64,000 nt of DNA from Clitoria ternatea (Eukaryota; Streptophyta; Magnoliopsida; Fabales; Fabaceae), in NCBI GenBank assembly GCA_037962975.1, contig CM075676.1, positions 42,695,501 to 42,759,500 of the forward strand, read 5' to 3'. The position numbers and the translations under genes were made by a program. Below, piece after piece: positions 34,454-47,809 of the stretch. Each line of letters opens with the position of its first letter. The stretch's first letter is position 1. The notes beneath the pieces are model-generated. The model made no database searches and had not been told where the DNA came from. It saw only the letters and a list, made by a program, of their open reading frames with translations.

Positions 34454-34765
34454 TTGATGAAATCGGTTGTCATAAATGGTGTGCCATTCATCACATCTAC
34501 AATAGTGTACATGTGAAGTGTCTATGCCCTCCAGAAAGCTAACATAGCATTGGTTCCTAGAATGTAATATACAAACGCAAAACTAATATATTTCACCAAC
34601 CATACAGAACAGTGATTGGTTATGATACACGTGGAAAATCCAAAATGTGATAGCATCAGAGTCCTGCATTGAAAATCATACATTAAACGCATTATTATGA
34701 AAAACTCTATACTCTGCTTCAAAGCAAGTACTAGTAATTCCATAAAAAATCTGTGAACAATGAAA
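34454..34765 (-). other. CACTA sequence upstream of the captured exons
   Basis: No recognisable coding similarity. A 73-codon ORF (34522-34743) has no motif I know. It may be the captured gene's upstream region or an intron. Confidence 0.4.
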
Positions 34766-35406
34766 TCAGAAAGATTTTAAAAATGCTTCAGACTGATTAA
34801 TAGTTTCAGTGTAAGACAAAAAAAATGCACTCACCTGACGACTAAACCATGACACAAGTCCTCGATGCACTTCCTTTTCTATCTCATTTGATGACCTTGT
34901 TGAATTCCGTAGCCTCCGTTTTGTGAATTTCCTAAATTCACTATTCAAAGCATTATGGTTAGGATATATTTCCTTTAGAACTAATATGAAGTTATTCATC
35001 AAGACTTACGTAATAAACCCTTCAATTTCTTGACAATTGATCAGAACATGACGATGCGCTTGTAACATCTCAACTGGTGTTAGATTAAAATATGATGCAC
35101 TTCAACATGTTTGCCAACATTGGGCAACATTGATGATACTGAATCAAAGGGATTGTCATCAACATGACCTATTTGATTGAATCTTGTCTCAATATTTGTG
35201 TCTAAATATCTTGAACAAAATGTAAGGATCTCGTCCGATATCCAACATTCTGCAATTGACCCTTCGGGTTGTGCTTTATTACGCACAAAATTTTCCAACT
35301 TTCCCAGAAACCTATATGATATATAAAAGAATAAGTAACAAAAACATAAACTAAATGCTAAAAACTCATAGTGTAATTTGATATACCTTTTAATGGGATA
35401 CATCCA

Positions 35407-36237
35407 TCAATAATGTATCGGCCCTCCAACTTTGCCTTCATCAACCAAATGCACCATAAGGTGAACCATGACCGTAAAAAATGAAGGGGGGAATATCATT
35501 TCCAAATGACATAAAGTGAGAACAATTTCATCCTTTAATCTGTCTAGCTTAACAGGGTTTAAAACTATAGCACATATTAGCTTAAAAAATGTACACACAT
35601 TAACTATTACTTTAGCCACTGAGGTAGGCAACATATTCTGAATCGACAAAGGTAGCAATTGTTCCATAAGAACATGACAATCATGACTGTTTAACCCAAA
35701 GATCCTACGTTGTGTTATGTCAATACATCTTGAAATGTTACTTGAGTAACTATCTGGTACAGTCACATCTTTCGGTGTAGTCAACATCACTTCTATCTCT
35801 TCCTTAGTCATAGTAAGAAGGGCTGCAGGATACTTTTTCCCATCATCTGGTGGCCATAGTTCTTCTCTTATACCCAATTCATGTAAGTCATTACGAGCTT
35901 CAACGTGATCTTTCCTTTTGTCTTTGTCATTAATCAAAGTGAAAAGTATGTTGTCACAAACATTTTTTTCAATGTGCATTACATCCAAGTTATGACGTAA
36001 CAAGTTAAACTCCCAATATGGAAGTTCAAAAAATATACTTTTCTTCTTCCATTGTTTAGTTTCATTGTCATCTTTATTCTTCATCCGTGTTCTCTTTCTC
36101 TGTCCCTTCACTGATGGCTTTATCTTTTTCCTAAACATCACTTTAATATTCTCTACTTGTTTCAAAATTACAGAGCCTAACAATTGTCTTGGTGGATTCC
36201 TCTCTTCAGTTTTTCCATCAAATCGAAATTGATTCAA
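35407..36237 (-). pseudogene. Core segment of the TNP2 transposase
   Basis: A 276-codon open stretch. HNLDVMHIEKNVCDNILFTL is a hallmark of plant TNP2 transposases, followed by GLNSHDCHVLMEQLLPLSIQ and MVHLVDEGKVGGPIHY. The last passes into DUF4218 in intact relatives. It is the longest surviving piece. Confidence 0.9.
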
Positions 36238-37401
36238 TCAAAATTTATGCCCTCTTGACAAAAATCGATGATGACCTATAAAGCAGTTCTTCTTACTACA
36301 TGGAAGACGAAGAGGACTCTGATCAAAATTATAACTTGGACAAGCAAGACCTGTATGAGTGTTCCATCCATATAGCATCTCAAGTCCAGGAAAGTCACTT
36401 ATAGTCTACAAAAGGCATGCTCGCATCATGAACAACTCATTTTTGGAAGCATCATATGTTTCCACACCTTTTACCCATAACTTCTTCAACTCTGCAATGA
36501 GAGGTTGCATGTAAATACAATATCATTTCCCAGACTTTTTTTTACCAGGAATCAACCCCGAAAGCATAAAATTTGTTGGCTTCATAATCATCCATGGAGG
36601 AGTGTTGTATGGAATAAGAATTAATGGCCAAATGCTATAACTAACACTCATATTACCAAATGGGTTGAATCCATCACTTGCCAAGCCAAGTCAAACATTT
36701 CAAGGATCAGCAGCAAAATCAGGATAAGTGTTGTTGAAAACTTTCCATGCTTCAGAGTCTCTTGGATGTCTCATCATGCCACACCATATTCTTTGAAGTC
36801 TTTGAACACATAAACATCCTTTTCACCCTTGGAATCAATAGAAAGTATCTTAAAATTTTAGCAGGCAATTTTTTTCGTGGCTTACCTATGTTGACTCCAT
36901 CTTCATTACATCTCTTCTTCCAACTAGAAGTATGACATTCTTCTCTGTCTTTGTCATGCCCCCAATATAACATACAATCATTAGGACATGCGTCAATTTT
37001 TTGATATCCAAGACTCAACTTTTTGATTACTTTGCGTGCCTCATAACCACTTGAAGGAATCTTTCCAAATTCGAACGCTTCATGCAACAATTCAAGAATC
37101 ATTGTCATTCCTTTATCACTAATACCACACAAACACTTAATATGGTATAATTTAACCAAGAAAGACAATTTTAAGAACTTGTTATATCCTTCATATAATG
37201 GTTGCTCCCCATCCTTGAGTAAGTCATAAAATTCCTTTGCTTCAAAATTTCCCTCAAAACGGAGATGTGACCCTCTTTCTTCATCTTCAACTTGATTAGT
37301 AAGCAATGGAGCGGTTCTGTTTCACCATTTATTAAAGGAAATCCAAATGCGTCATTTAACATACAACAAATTGGATCTTCAGTTGGTGTTTCATCATCTT
37401 C

Positions 37402-37710
37402 TTACATAACATCTTCTTTTATTGGCGTACTTTCTCCAACTTCACACACGATGCCAATCTCCTCCCCTAATGTTTCTCCATGGTGACACCAGAATGTATA
37501 ACGTTCAGGAAATGGCTTACATAGTAAGTCATCAAATGCTTCATCCCGCTTACGCCATTTCCTAAAATTGCATTTACTACAAGTATAGACTATTCTACCG
37601 GCTCTAGCACTATGTTGAAAAGCAAAATCTAGAAACTTATTCAGCCCAGCTTCATACTCAGGCGTATTGCGTTGCATCTTAATCCATGACTTATCCATCA
37701 CTGAGTACAA
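37402..37710 (-). pseudogene. Transposase-associated domain of the TNP2 gene
   Basis: 102 codons starting MYSVMDKSWIKMQR, with the conserved CSKCNFRKWRK motif and W-C-HHGE at the end, as in the domain that precedes TNP2 in plant CACTA transposases. Confidence 0.8.
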
Positions 37711-40700
37711 ATAACATTAGACTATTAGTTCAATATATGGACAACCATGGAATATAGCATTTGCACATTAAATCAAATGTTATATATAACAATATAAATT
37801 TACATTACATAATTCCCACAAAAAAGCAATGCAATACACGAGACCAATAAGAACCAATAATATAAATTAAAACATCAAACCTCTCCTCTACATCCATTCA
37901 TTCAAGAGTTTGAATTGGTAAACACTTAATTGATATTAAAATATTATAACAATATCATATAAATAAATCTCAAACTAATTAGAATATCATGATATATGAA
38001 TTGATATAATAGAGAATTTTAATCGGTTATAAATATAACAAATGTATTAGAATATAATAATTTAGTATAATTATAATTCGGTTATGAAAGAAACCGTACA
38101 TCAAAACAAGAGTCGTTTAATTTATAATCACACATGAATATAATCAAAATATAATTATATTACCTTCATTCATGATAAAAGCTAACCAATAGACATGTCT
38201 ATATATATTAGGCATGCAGTGACTAAATTTACCTTGAATATATATAAACACACATAAATATATGCCATGGTCAGACACCGTACAAATAACTTTCATGGGT
38301 GTGTGCTCCTTGGTAGATGCCAATTTGTTTTTACCAATTTAAATAATAAATGAATATGCTATGGAACACGACAATAACACAAGAACAAAAGAAAACACAC
38401 AGAAAACCCTTAGAATTAAAGATTCAATGTTCATCTCAAATAAAGAAATAATGAAACTAATTCATCCTTTAGTTAGCTTACGGAATAATCTTCAGTATTC
38501 AAATCTGATTTTCTCCCTGTAAACTTCGTCCATGGTTGACTCTTTTGCTTCTGGAACCTACCAATTGATGTTTGGCCATAACAATGGATAGAGTAATACT
38601 TTCCGAAATAGAAAGACATTATAAATGTAATTTGGTAAGTATATGTATAAGTGAATGTAATGCATTAAACATTATTAATTGCACGTTAAATTGTTGTTAT
38701 AATTGGCACACAACATATAGCTCTCTTGATTCACATTCTACCTAAATTCAATTGTTTCTTTCATCCTTAGATTAACGTGAAAAGCTCACCTTAGTACTGG
38801 TTAAGGAACTTAAAGAAACTCACCTTTCTCTTTCCAATTCAATTTTTTTATAAAGTAATATTTCATATGGGGTGTTTTATAATAACCAGTGCTTTTTTTA
38901 TTTCGCTTATTTAAACCAGATCCCAAACAGCTTAAAGAAGAGCACAAAACAAAAGTAAAGAGAAGCCCACACAAACCAGAGTTCACACGAGCATGTAGTT
39001 GTTGATAGCGCTGTATAGAGGCCAACTGCCACAACTGCTCTGTCCTAGAGTGTATAGGAGATATAGAAATAATATCTGCTTAGTACAAATCACAGATTAC
39101 AAATTATCCTTCCTCTATACCCGTGCTACATAGAATATTAACATTCATGCGAAATGTCAGTGCTAGGATGTTTTCATGAATAAGAACAAGATCACAAAGG
39201 CTAGAGGAGCATAAAGAATCATACAACTCTGTCATCTGATACATGGCAGTTCCTTAACTAAATTTGGAGTGCCAAAGCTATGTCTAATATGAAGGGTTTT
39301 GCTTGGACAAGGGTGCTTAATTTAAGAGAACTTAAAAGAATGATATGCACCAGAACACAGACCTGATATTTACACTGGACGGCTACTGCAGTTGACCAGA
39401 CCATAATCCAAAAATTTTTAGTTGGAAAGAATTATCTTTGACAACAAAATTTATGGGAAATGCTTTCCTTTCCAACTTCCTATGGGTTTCTACTTGTGAC
39501 CAATTTTTAAAGTGTTTGACAGGGCTCCTTTCCTTAACACAGTTCTTTTAGCTCTTCACAGCCATGGCTTTAGACAATTCATTATCCAATTTCATCATAA
39601 TATTTGCTTTCATAAAAAATTCTCCTTCTAAACTTTTCTCTTGATTGCTATTCAAATAACAAAAAGCTTACCAAAAAAATAATGAAATGACATAAACTCT
39701 AATATAAAAATTCCAGACACTTCATATACAAACCACCCTAGTTATTTACTATCCTAATTTCACTTTCCAAGCTAGTCATTGGGCAAATTCTCAAAACTAG
39801 TCATAAAATAAAATTCTTTGGGAAAATAGCCGCACCTAAACTATATCAACCAGCCTAATCAAATTAACGAAGTAAGATCATGAAATTCTATGAAATTTAA
39901 CAAAGACCAGACAAATTCTATCTATCTCTAGATTGATAATTCATTCATAATACCAAAAGCAAGAAGCATATTCATATCGCATTATTCCTGGCATAGGCAT
40001 GAGCCAAACATTATTTGAATGGTGATCAAACATCCAAAACATTAAACAGAACATTGATACTTGAAACAAAGAAAAATACTTGTATAACAACTCAATCAAA
40101 GTTAAACATCACTCAAAATAGTGACAGATTCAAATGTTGAACTAACCCCTTTACCTAAACCTTACTTCAAAATTATATTTTACTCTATATAATCTATTTA
40201 TAAAATCAAATGTCTTTTCATATTTTAATACCTTTAAGGGTGAATTAGTTTTTTAAAAAAATTAATGTACATAATTTCCTAAAATCTGTTAATTTTATTC
40301 ATATGTTACTGTGAGTAAAAAACTAAATCACATGAGTTCCAAAATTAAACTAAGCACCGTGGAAAACACCTACATACACTTGGAGATCACATACAACCCA
40401 TTAAAACACTTTTTAGATGTGTACCACTATATATGATAGTTAAAAAAATGATATATAAAATATTAGGTCACCTAAACAATAAACAATTAAGATGGAATGC
40501 ATTATTTAAATTGTTCTAACTTTGTTGGTTTTGACGAGGGGAATTTTTCCACAGTGGTTTCTTCTGCCGTCACCATTTTATTTATTTTTTAACAAAATTC
40601 TATACTCAAAATGCCTCTGACTTGGTAATACTTTTGGATATATTATGATCCAACTCGTACCAAAAGGTGAGTTAAACACCATTCGTACATTACCAAATTT

Positions 40701-41424
40701 CAGCATTCGATTGTAATAAATCAATAAAACAACATGGATTATTATCTTGACAGTACTCGATCCTAAACGCTTAAAATTTCCAATCCTAAATTTTTTAAAT
40801 GCAGTGAACACCCCTTCTAAATGCTATACGTGAAGAGTTTAAGGATCCAAAGCTTTGAGAAATCAATTTTGTAAGAACAGCGCTCGATCCTAAACGCTTA
40901 AAATTTCCAATCCTGAATTTTTTAAATGCAGTGAACACCCCTTCTAAATGCTATACGTGAAGAGTTTAAGGATCCAAAGCTTTGAGAAATCAATTTTGTG
41001 AGAACAGCGAAGGAGTAGAGGCATATACAACCTTTGAGAAAATGTTACTTGAAACCAAATAGCCTTATATATACTTGAGTCATTACAGGGTACAACCCTT
41101 CGAAAAACAAGGAAGGATGTGAAGGGTATACATAAATCCTTAGGGTTTTAAGACATACCTCACAACAGATTGTAGCCTCGGAAGGTGAAGGACTACGACA
41201 GAGAGCTTCGTAGCTTCTTTATTGGACGCTGCCTCAAAACTAATCGTAGCCACTACAGAGAGCTTCATAGAGGTTCAGAGGGTTTCGCAGCAGTTGAGAG
41301 AGGAGGAGTCTTGCATGAGACAAGGAATGAATGAAAAGTTTTAATGAAAAATAATTTCATCAAAACTTATTTTGTTAAAAGTTATTTAATCAAAAATTAT
41401 TTTAATAAAATTAAAAGAGGGAAA
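37711..41424. other. CACTA internal region without an assignable gene
   Basis: AT-rich. It may hold introns, a second transposon gene (TNPA-like) or captured fragments, but I recognise no protein. Its right part (41160-41345) is less AT-rich and reads on the minus strand like a transcript leader. It contains a 127-bp tandem duplication. Confidence 0.5.
40757..41010. repeat. Tandem duplication of a 127-bp unit
   Basis: The unit beginning CTCGATCCTAAACGC occurs at about 40757 and 40884 with only a few mismatches, so the duplication is recent. Confidence 0.92.
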
Positions 41425-41638
41425 TGTATTTTTATGTTAATGTAGGTTTTGATAATGACACAACAAATGCAGAAATATTAAGGATCTTGTCAAGCTATAA
41501 AAATTACACAACAAATAAAGTGGAAAATGATCAACAAAAGTGCCAAAAACCAAAAGAATCAAAAATCATGCAAAAAAAAGCATCAAGAATGGACCCAAAC
41601 GAAGCAAAAGTGCATCAAAACTCAAGTAACAGCTATGG

Positions 41639-41863
41639 GAATCGATTCACCACATGTGGGAATCGATTCATGAAGTAAAAACATCCTAGGAATCGATTCG
41701 TTAAGGCTAGGAATCGATTCACAAGCTTAAGAATCGATTCATATTGCATGGGAATCGATTCATGTCATCTTTAAAGCCCAGGAATCGATTCATGTTGACA
41801 GGGAATCGATTCATACATAAAAATTCACTAGGGAATCGATTTATTCATCTAAAGAATCGATTC
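41639..41863. repeat. GAATCGATTC array in U3 of the copia 5' LTR
   Basis: Nine exact copies and one variant (GAATCGATTT), spaced about 18-35 nt. The core is the same as in the E3 LTRs, although the elements belong to different superfamilies. Confidence 0.93.
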
Positions 41864-42078
41864 ATACAGTGTCAGAAGGTCAAAATGCACACGGAAAGTT
41901 AATTAATTCATCGATTTATTCAGTTACAGCTTGGAATCGCATTTACATTCTACTAAACAAACACAAGCTTTGCACTCCATGCTCCACTACATCGAAAACA
42001 ATAAATTAAATTACAAAGCCATGCTCCATTCAAATTGTCGAAGGAATTGTTTACTGCCTGAACCATGCTTCCATCTGC

Positions 42079-42086
42079 TATAAATA
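42079..42086 (+). promoter_or_regulatory. TATA box of the copia 5' LTR
   Basis: TATAAATA in the context CTGCTATAAATAGGAAG; same context at 49301-49308 in the 3' LTR. Confidence 0.75.
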
Positions 42087-43035
42087 GGAAGCCTTGCAAA
42101 GGATTCAGAACACACCAAGCATTAAAGCATTTCTTTTGCTTTCTTCCTCTCTCACGCTGCTTCACTTTCTCCTCCTCTCTTAATTGCTCTCTGTTTCTAT
42201 TTCTTGGCTTATTACTTTGAGAGTAAATTTGGTGAGCAAAATTATTTTAAGAGCAAAACTTGCATATTATTTCTTGAGAGAGAAAATTATTTTTTTTGTA
42301 CTAAAATTTGCATATCCTCTCTTTGAGAGTTACCATTTTGTTAGAGCTTAAATTTGTATATCTACTCTATTGGAGAGTTACTCTTGTATTCTAAACACAA
42401 AAATTTCTAGAGTTGTGGGTTGGGCTTCAACCTTGTAAATTGTGAGATTGAGAGATTGGGTGGGGTGCCCTTGTACTTGTGAGAATTGGGTTCTTGAGTG
42501 TAGGACACTAGGAAGCCGCGATTGCTCAAAGTTGTATCTCTAATCTCCAATAGTGGAAATCCTCTAAGTGGGTTGCTTAGAGGCGAGACGTACACTGGTG
42601 TGGTGGAACTCGTATATATCGGTTTGCAAATCTCTTTTCCCTAAACTCATTTAATTTGTGCACTTAACTTGCTTGCTTGAGTTATTGTATTATTGCCAAT
42701 TAATTTGGACTAAGTACATGTTATATTAAGTTGTAAATTATTTCGATTAACATTGTTGAAATTAGCTTTAAGTAATATTCTTGAATTAATTTGAAATCTT
42801 TCTAAGTACCATAAATAGTGTTGTGATTAATTTGATTCCATTTCTTGAATATTACTTAGACCTTTTAAGTACTTATTATTTTGTCTTGTGTATAAATTGT
42901 TACTATTTGCCATTAAGTTTATCATCTTCAATAAACATAGTAAGTAAAGAATCAACTTTAGAAGCATTCAAAGTAAAATTTCTTAATACTCAATTCACCC
43001 CCCTCTTGAGTACTTGAGGCCACTTGGTTAACAAG

Positions 43036-43047
43036 TGGTATCAGAGC
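43036..43047 (+). other. Primer-binding site of the copia element (initiator tRNA-Met)
   Basis: TGGTATCAGAGC, two bases after the LTR end. Confidence 0.92.
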
Positions 43048-43089
43048 TTGACTCTTGGTAGATCAAGCTTAACAGCTTCAAGAGAACAA

Positions 43090-44793
43090 ATGGCCTCAAA
43101 TTCTCTAAACCTTTTTCCCGAGGGTGGTGCCACAAATAGACCTCCCGCTTTCAATGGTGAGGGCTACGCTTTTTGGAAAGCAAGGATGGAAATTTTTGTG
43201 CAATCAATTGACTTGAAAGTATGGAATGCTATTGAAAATGGTCCTTTTGTACCTATGCATACTGTTAATGATAAATAAGTTGAAAAACCTATGGATGATT
43301 AGACTAGTGAGGAAGAGAAGAAAGTACAATATAATTACAAAGCAAAAAATCTTATCACTTTAGCCTTAGGTCCCGATGAGTTCTTTAGAGTAGTTACATG
43401 TAAATCTGCTAAGGATATGTAGGATACCCTTCAAGTAACTCATGAAGGAACTAGCGATGTTAAGGACTCTAAGATTAATACTTTAACTAGTCAATATGAA
43501 AGTTTTAGAATGAATTCCAATGAATCTATTTTAGAACTTCAAAAGAGATTTACTTTGATTATTAATCATCTTATTACACTTGGTAAATCTTATACTAACA
43601 AGGAACTTATCCACAAAGTTCTAAAACGTCTTACTAGGGAATGACAACCTCTTGTTACGGCCATCAAGCAATCTCCCAATATAAATGATATGTCTCTTGC
43701 CACTTTGTTTGGTAAACTCCAGGAACAAGAACAAGAATTGAAAGACTTGAAACAAGCGGAGGAAGAAGAAAAAGTCTCTAAGAAGAAAGGGCTAGCTCTC
43801 AAAGCCACCTCAATTATTGAAGATGAATCTGAGAGTGATCTTGACGAGGATGAAGAGTTAAGCCTATTCGTGAAACATTTTGGAAAGCTTATGAAGAGAA
43901 AACGCTTCTAAAGGAACTTCAAATTAGAAGGTAAGAAACCTAATCCTAAAGAAAATTCTACTTCACCTACTTGCTTTGAATGCGGAAAGGAAGGACACTT
44001 CAAGATAGATTGTCCAAACCTAAAGAAGAAAAACAAAGAAAGAAAAGAAAGGAGAAGAGCATATATCGCATGGGATGAAAATGAGATAAGTAGCTCGGAC
44101 GATTTGGAAAATGAAGAAGCGAACCTTTGTCTTATGGCCAATCACCAAGATGAAGAAGATGAGGTAAACTTTCATGACTTAGATAAGGAAGAACTACTTG
44201 ATGCTCTTGAAGAATTGTATGATAAATTTATGAAAGTATCTAATAAGCATAAATTATCTAGAAAAACCATTGACACTCTTGAGATGCATCTTATGGAAGT
44301 TTGTAAAGAAAATGAATATTTGAAAAATGAATTAGTAAATGTTCAAGCATGCTCTAGGACTAAACCTTGTGAATTTGTAAAGAAATGTGACATGCTAAAA
44401 ACTAAGGTTTTGAAGTTGAATAGAACTCTAGAAAAATTTACAAATGGTAGAAACAACTTAAATGTTTTACTTGGTAAACAATGGTGTATGTTTGATAAAA
44501 CGGGTTTAGGTTTCAATGCTGTTAAGAAACAAAGGAATTATAAGAACTTCTTTATACCACCTAGTAAAACTTCATCACCTTTCATGAAATGTAATCATTG
44601 CGGTTTTAAAGGACATAATGCATCTAATTGTAATGTTAGAAAACTAGGGCCAAAGGTTGTGAGAAAAGTATGGGTTCCTAAAGGAACATTACCACAAACT
44701 AACCTACAAGGACCCAACATAAAATGGGTACCAAGTTCTCTAACTTGACATGTTTTGTAGGTATGCTTTAAAGCAAATAGCACCCATTGGTAT
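43090..44793 (+). pseudogene. Copia Gag with zinc knuckles, several stops
   Basis: Particle protein of the copia element. Start chosen at MASNSLNLFPEGG (43090). PPAFNGEGYAFWKARM is the copia Gag entry motif. The frame is preserved throughout but carries stops near 43276, 43300, 43420, 43641 and 43909, most explained by single transitions (TGG to TAG or TGA, CAA to TAA). Zinc knuckle CFECGKEGHFKIDC is near 43978; a second, CNHCGFKGHNASNC, is near 44592. An acidic, coiled-coil-like stretch (44104-44400) lies between. The frame continues directly into protease. Confidence 0.88.
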
Positions 44794-47669
44794 TTGGACA
44801 GTGGGTGTTCAAAACACATGACCGGAGATAAAAGTAAGTTCATTTCATTTACTCCACGAAGTAAAGGATTCGTTACATATGGAGATAACACAAAGGGAAG
44901 AATACTAGGAATCAGAAATGTTGGTAAAAATTCTTCTACTTCTATAAACGATATATTATATGTTGAAGGACTTAAACATAACTTGCTTAGCATTAGTCAA
45001 TTATGTGATAAGGGCTATAAAATTATTTTTGAATCAAACGGTTGCATAATTAAAAATAAGCTAAACAAAGAAATAAAATTCATTGGTCAAAGAGTTGATA
45101 ATATTTATATAATTAATCTTGATTGTCTTGCTTCAAATGATGTGCAATGCTTTATAACTAAAGAGGATGAATCATGGCTATGGCATAGAAGAATTGCTCA
45201 CATTCATATAGACCATTTAAATAAACTTGTTTTGAAAGATTTAGTAATTGGTTTACCAAAATTGAAATTCGAAAATAAATTTTGTGACGCTTGTCAAAAG
45301 GGAAAACAAGTAAAGGTTTCTTTTCAAGCGAAAAATGTTGTTTCAACAAATAGACCTTTACAGCTTTTACATATGGATTTATTTGGACCTTCAAAAATTA
45401 AAAGTTTTGGTAGAAACTATTATGGTCTTGTGATTGTGGATGATTATTCTAGGTATACATGGACTCTGTTTCTTACTCATAAACATGAAGCATATCATGC
45501 ATTTAAGAAACTTAACAAGATCATCCAAAATGAACAAAATTTTAAAATTGCATCTATTCGAACTGATCATGGGGGAGAATTTGAAAACCAATCTTTTGAA
45601 AAGTTTTGTGAAAAATTTGGCATTGATCATAATTTTTCGGCTCCAAGAACTCCACAACAAAATGGAGTAGTTGAAAGGAAAAATTGATCTTAGCGGAGCT
45701 TGCAAGAACTATATTAAATAAAAGTAACATTTCAAAACATTTTTGGGCCGATGCGGTAAATACCACTTGCCATGTTATGAACCGATGTTTGATAAGGCCT
45801 ATATTAAAGAAAACTCCCTATGAGCTTTATAAAGGAAGAAAACCAAATATTTCTTATTTTCATATATTTAGATGCAAATGTTTTGTTTTAAACAATGGAA
45901 AGGATAATCTCAGCAAATTCGATGCAAAATTTGATGAAGCAATATTCTTAGGTTATTCATCTACTAGTAAAGCATATCAACTCTTTAACAAACGAACATA
46001 TACAATTGAAGAGTCTATACATGTCAAATTTGATGAACTTAACCAAAACCCTCCGAGAAAGGAAATTGATGATCTTGTAGGTACCTTCCAAGAAATGAAC
46101 TTGGAAGATGAAGAAGGAAACAAAAATGAAGGAAATACAACACAAAATAATGAACCTCAACAAAAGGAATGGATCACCTTAAAGAATCACCCCTTGGACA
46201 ATGTCATAGGTGAAATAACAAAAGGTGTAAGTACTCGAAACGCTATTAGAAATACATGCAATCACTTAGCTTTTGTATCACAAATAGAACCCAAAAATAT
46301 TGATGAAGCTATTATTGATGAACATTGGATGTTGGCCATGCAAGAAGAATTGAATCAATTTGAAAGAAATGAAGTTTGGGAACTTGTGCCAAGACCCAAT
46401 GACCATCTAATAATAGGCACCAAATGGGTTTTTAGAAATAAGCTAGATGAAAATGGAATAATAACAAGAAATAAAGCTAGATTAGTTGCTAAAGGATATA
46501 ATCAAGAAGAGGGAATAGACTATAAAGAAACGTATGCTCCCGTAGCTAGATTAGAAGCCATAAGATTACTGTTAGCTTTTGCTTATTGTATGGATTTTAA
46601 GCTTTATCAAATGGATGTCAAAAGCGCTTTTCTAAATGGTTATATTCAAGAAGAAATTTATGTAGATCAACCTCCCGGTTTTGAAAATCACAAATTTCCA
46701 AACCATGTTTTTAAATTGAGAAAAGCTTTATATGGTTTGAAACAAGCTCCAAGAGCTTGGTATGAAAGACTTAGTAAATTTCTTTTAGAAAATAATTTTG
46801 AAAGAGGAAAGGTTGATACTACGCTGTTTATAAAACGTAAAAACAATGACATTCTTTTGGTACAAGTTTATGTTGATGACATAATATTTGGTGCTACTAA
46901 AGAAATTCTTTGTCAAGAGTTTGCCAAGATTATGCAAGATGAATTCGAAATGTCCATGATGGGAGAACTCACCTTCTTCCTTGGATTACAAATCAAATAA
47001 ACAAATGAAGGGACTTTCATTAGTCAAACGAAATATTACAAAGAACTACTCAAAAGATTTGAAATGGATAAGGCAAACGAAATAGCTACACCCATGAGTA
47101 CATCTTGCTACTTAGACAAAGATGAGAAGGGTCAGGACGTTGAAATAACTAAATACTGAGGTATGATTGGCTCCTTACTTTACTTAACAGCTAGTAGGCC
47201 TGATATTATGTTTGCTGTAAGCATGTGTGCTAGATATCAAGCATGTCCTAAAGAATCACATCTCACTGCCGTAAAAAGAATTTTGAAATATCTTTTGGGT
47301 ACTCAAAATGTTGGTTTGTGGTATCCCAAAGGCGTTGAATGTATTCTCATAGGATATTCTGATTCTGACTTTACTGGTTGTAAACTTGATAGAAAGAGTA
47401 CCAGTGGCACATGTCATTTACTTGGTAGTTTCCTTATTTCTTGGCATAGCAAGAAGCAAGTAAATGTTGCTTTATCGATAGCTGAGGTAGAATATGTAGC
47501 AGCTGACAGTTGTTGTGCTCAAATTCTTTGGATAAGACAACAACTTCTTGACTTTGGTGTTGTTCTAAATAAAGTGCCTATTAAATGTGATAACACTAGC
47601 GCTATAAATATATCCAAAAATCAGGTCATGCACTCTAGGACTAAACATATTGAAATAAGACATCATTAA
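44794..47669 (+). pseudogene. Copia protease-integrase-RT-RNase H (fragmented pol)
   Basis: Protease YLDSGCSKHMTG lies at the start. Integrase has the HHCC finger (WHRRIAHIH...CDACQKGK) and D-D-E in HMDLFGP, RTDHGGEF and NGVVERKN. A frameshift at about 45684 joins the next piece (45684-47000). RT there has KARLVAKGYNQ, MDVKSAFLNG, YGLKQAPRAWY and catalytic YVDD. Stops near 47000 and 47158 precede RNase H (47163-47669; SDSDFTGCKLDRKSTSG, CDNTSAINISKN). A frameshift at about 47665 leads into the final FTKPLSKEQF text, ending near 47808. Complete in order, but not functional. Confidence 0.92.
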
Positions 47670-47809
47670 GAGACCATGTTTTGAAAGGAGATTGTGTTCT
47701 TAAATATGTTGAAACTTCAAAACAATTGGCAGATATTTTTACAAAACCCCTTTCGAAAGAACAATTTATAAATATTAGAAGGGAATTAGAAATTTTGGAA
47801 ATTGTTTAA

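Larger units (their letters stand above)
34766..37710 (-). pseudogene. TNP2-type CACTA transposase, fragmented
   Basis: This transposase would bind and cut CACTA ends. From the N-terminus on the minus strand: a transposase-associated domain (37402-37710); a TNP2 N-part (36752-37306) with CPNDCMLYWG; a decayed middle (36238-36751) with text like FPGLEMLYGWNTHTGLACPS, broken by several stops; the core (35407-36237); a DUF4218-like part (35080-35403, GKLENFVRNKAQPEGSIAE) following an apparent intron; and a C-terminal exon (34766-35002, HRGLVSWFSRQV). Stops and frame changes leave no functional protein. Confidence 0.88.
41425..43033 (+). repeat. 5' LTR of the copia element
   Basis: TGTATTTTTATG...GGTTAACA. 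TATAAATA at 42079-42086. GAATCGATTC array at 41639-41863, 216-440 bp upstream of the TATA box. Roughly 2-3% different from the 3' LTR by eye. Confidence 0.95.

Noticed and set aside
34522..34743. 73-codon ORF as a further captured exon
   Set aside because: No family motif or splice context; left as unassigned.
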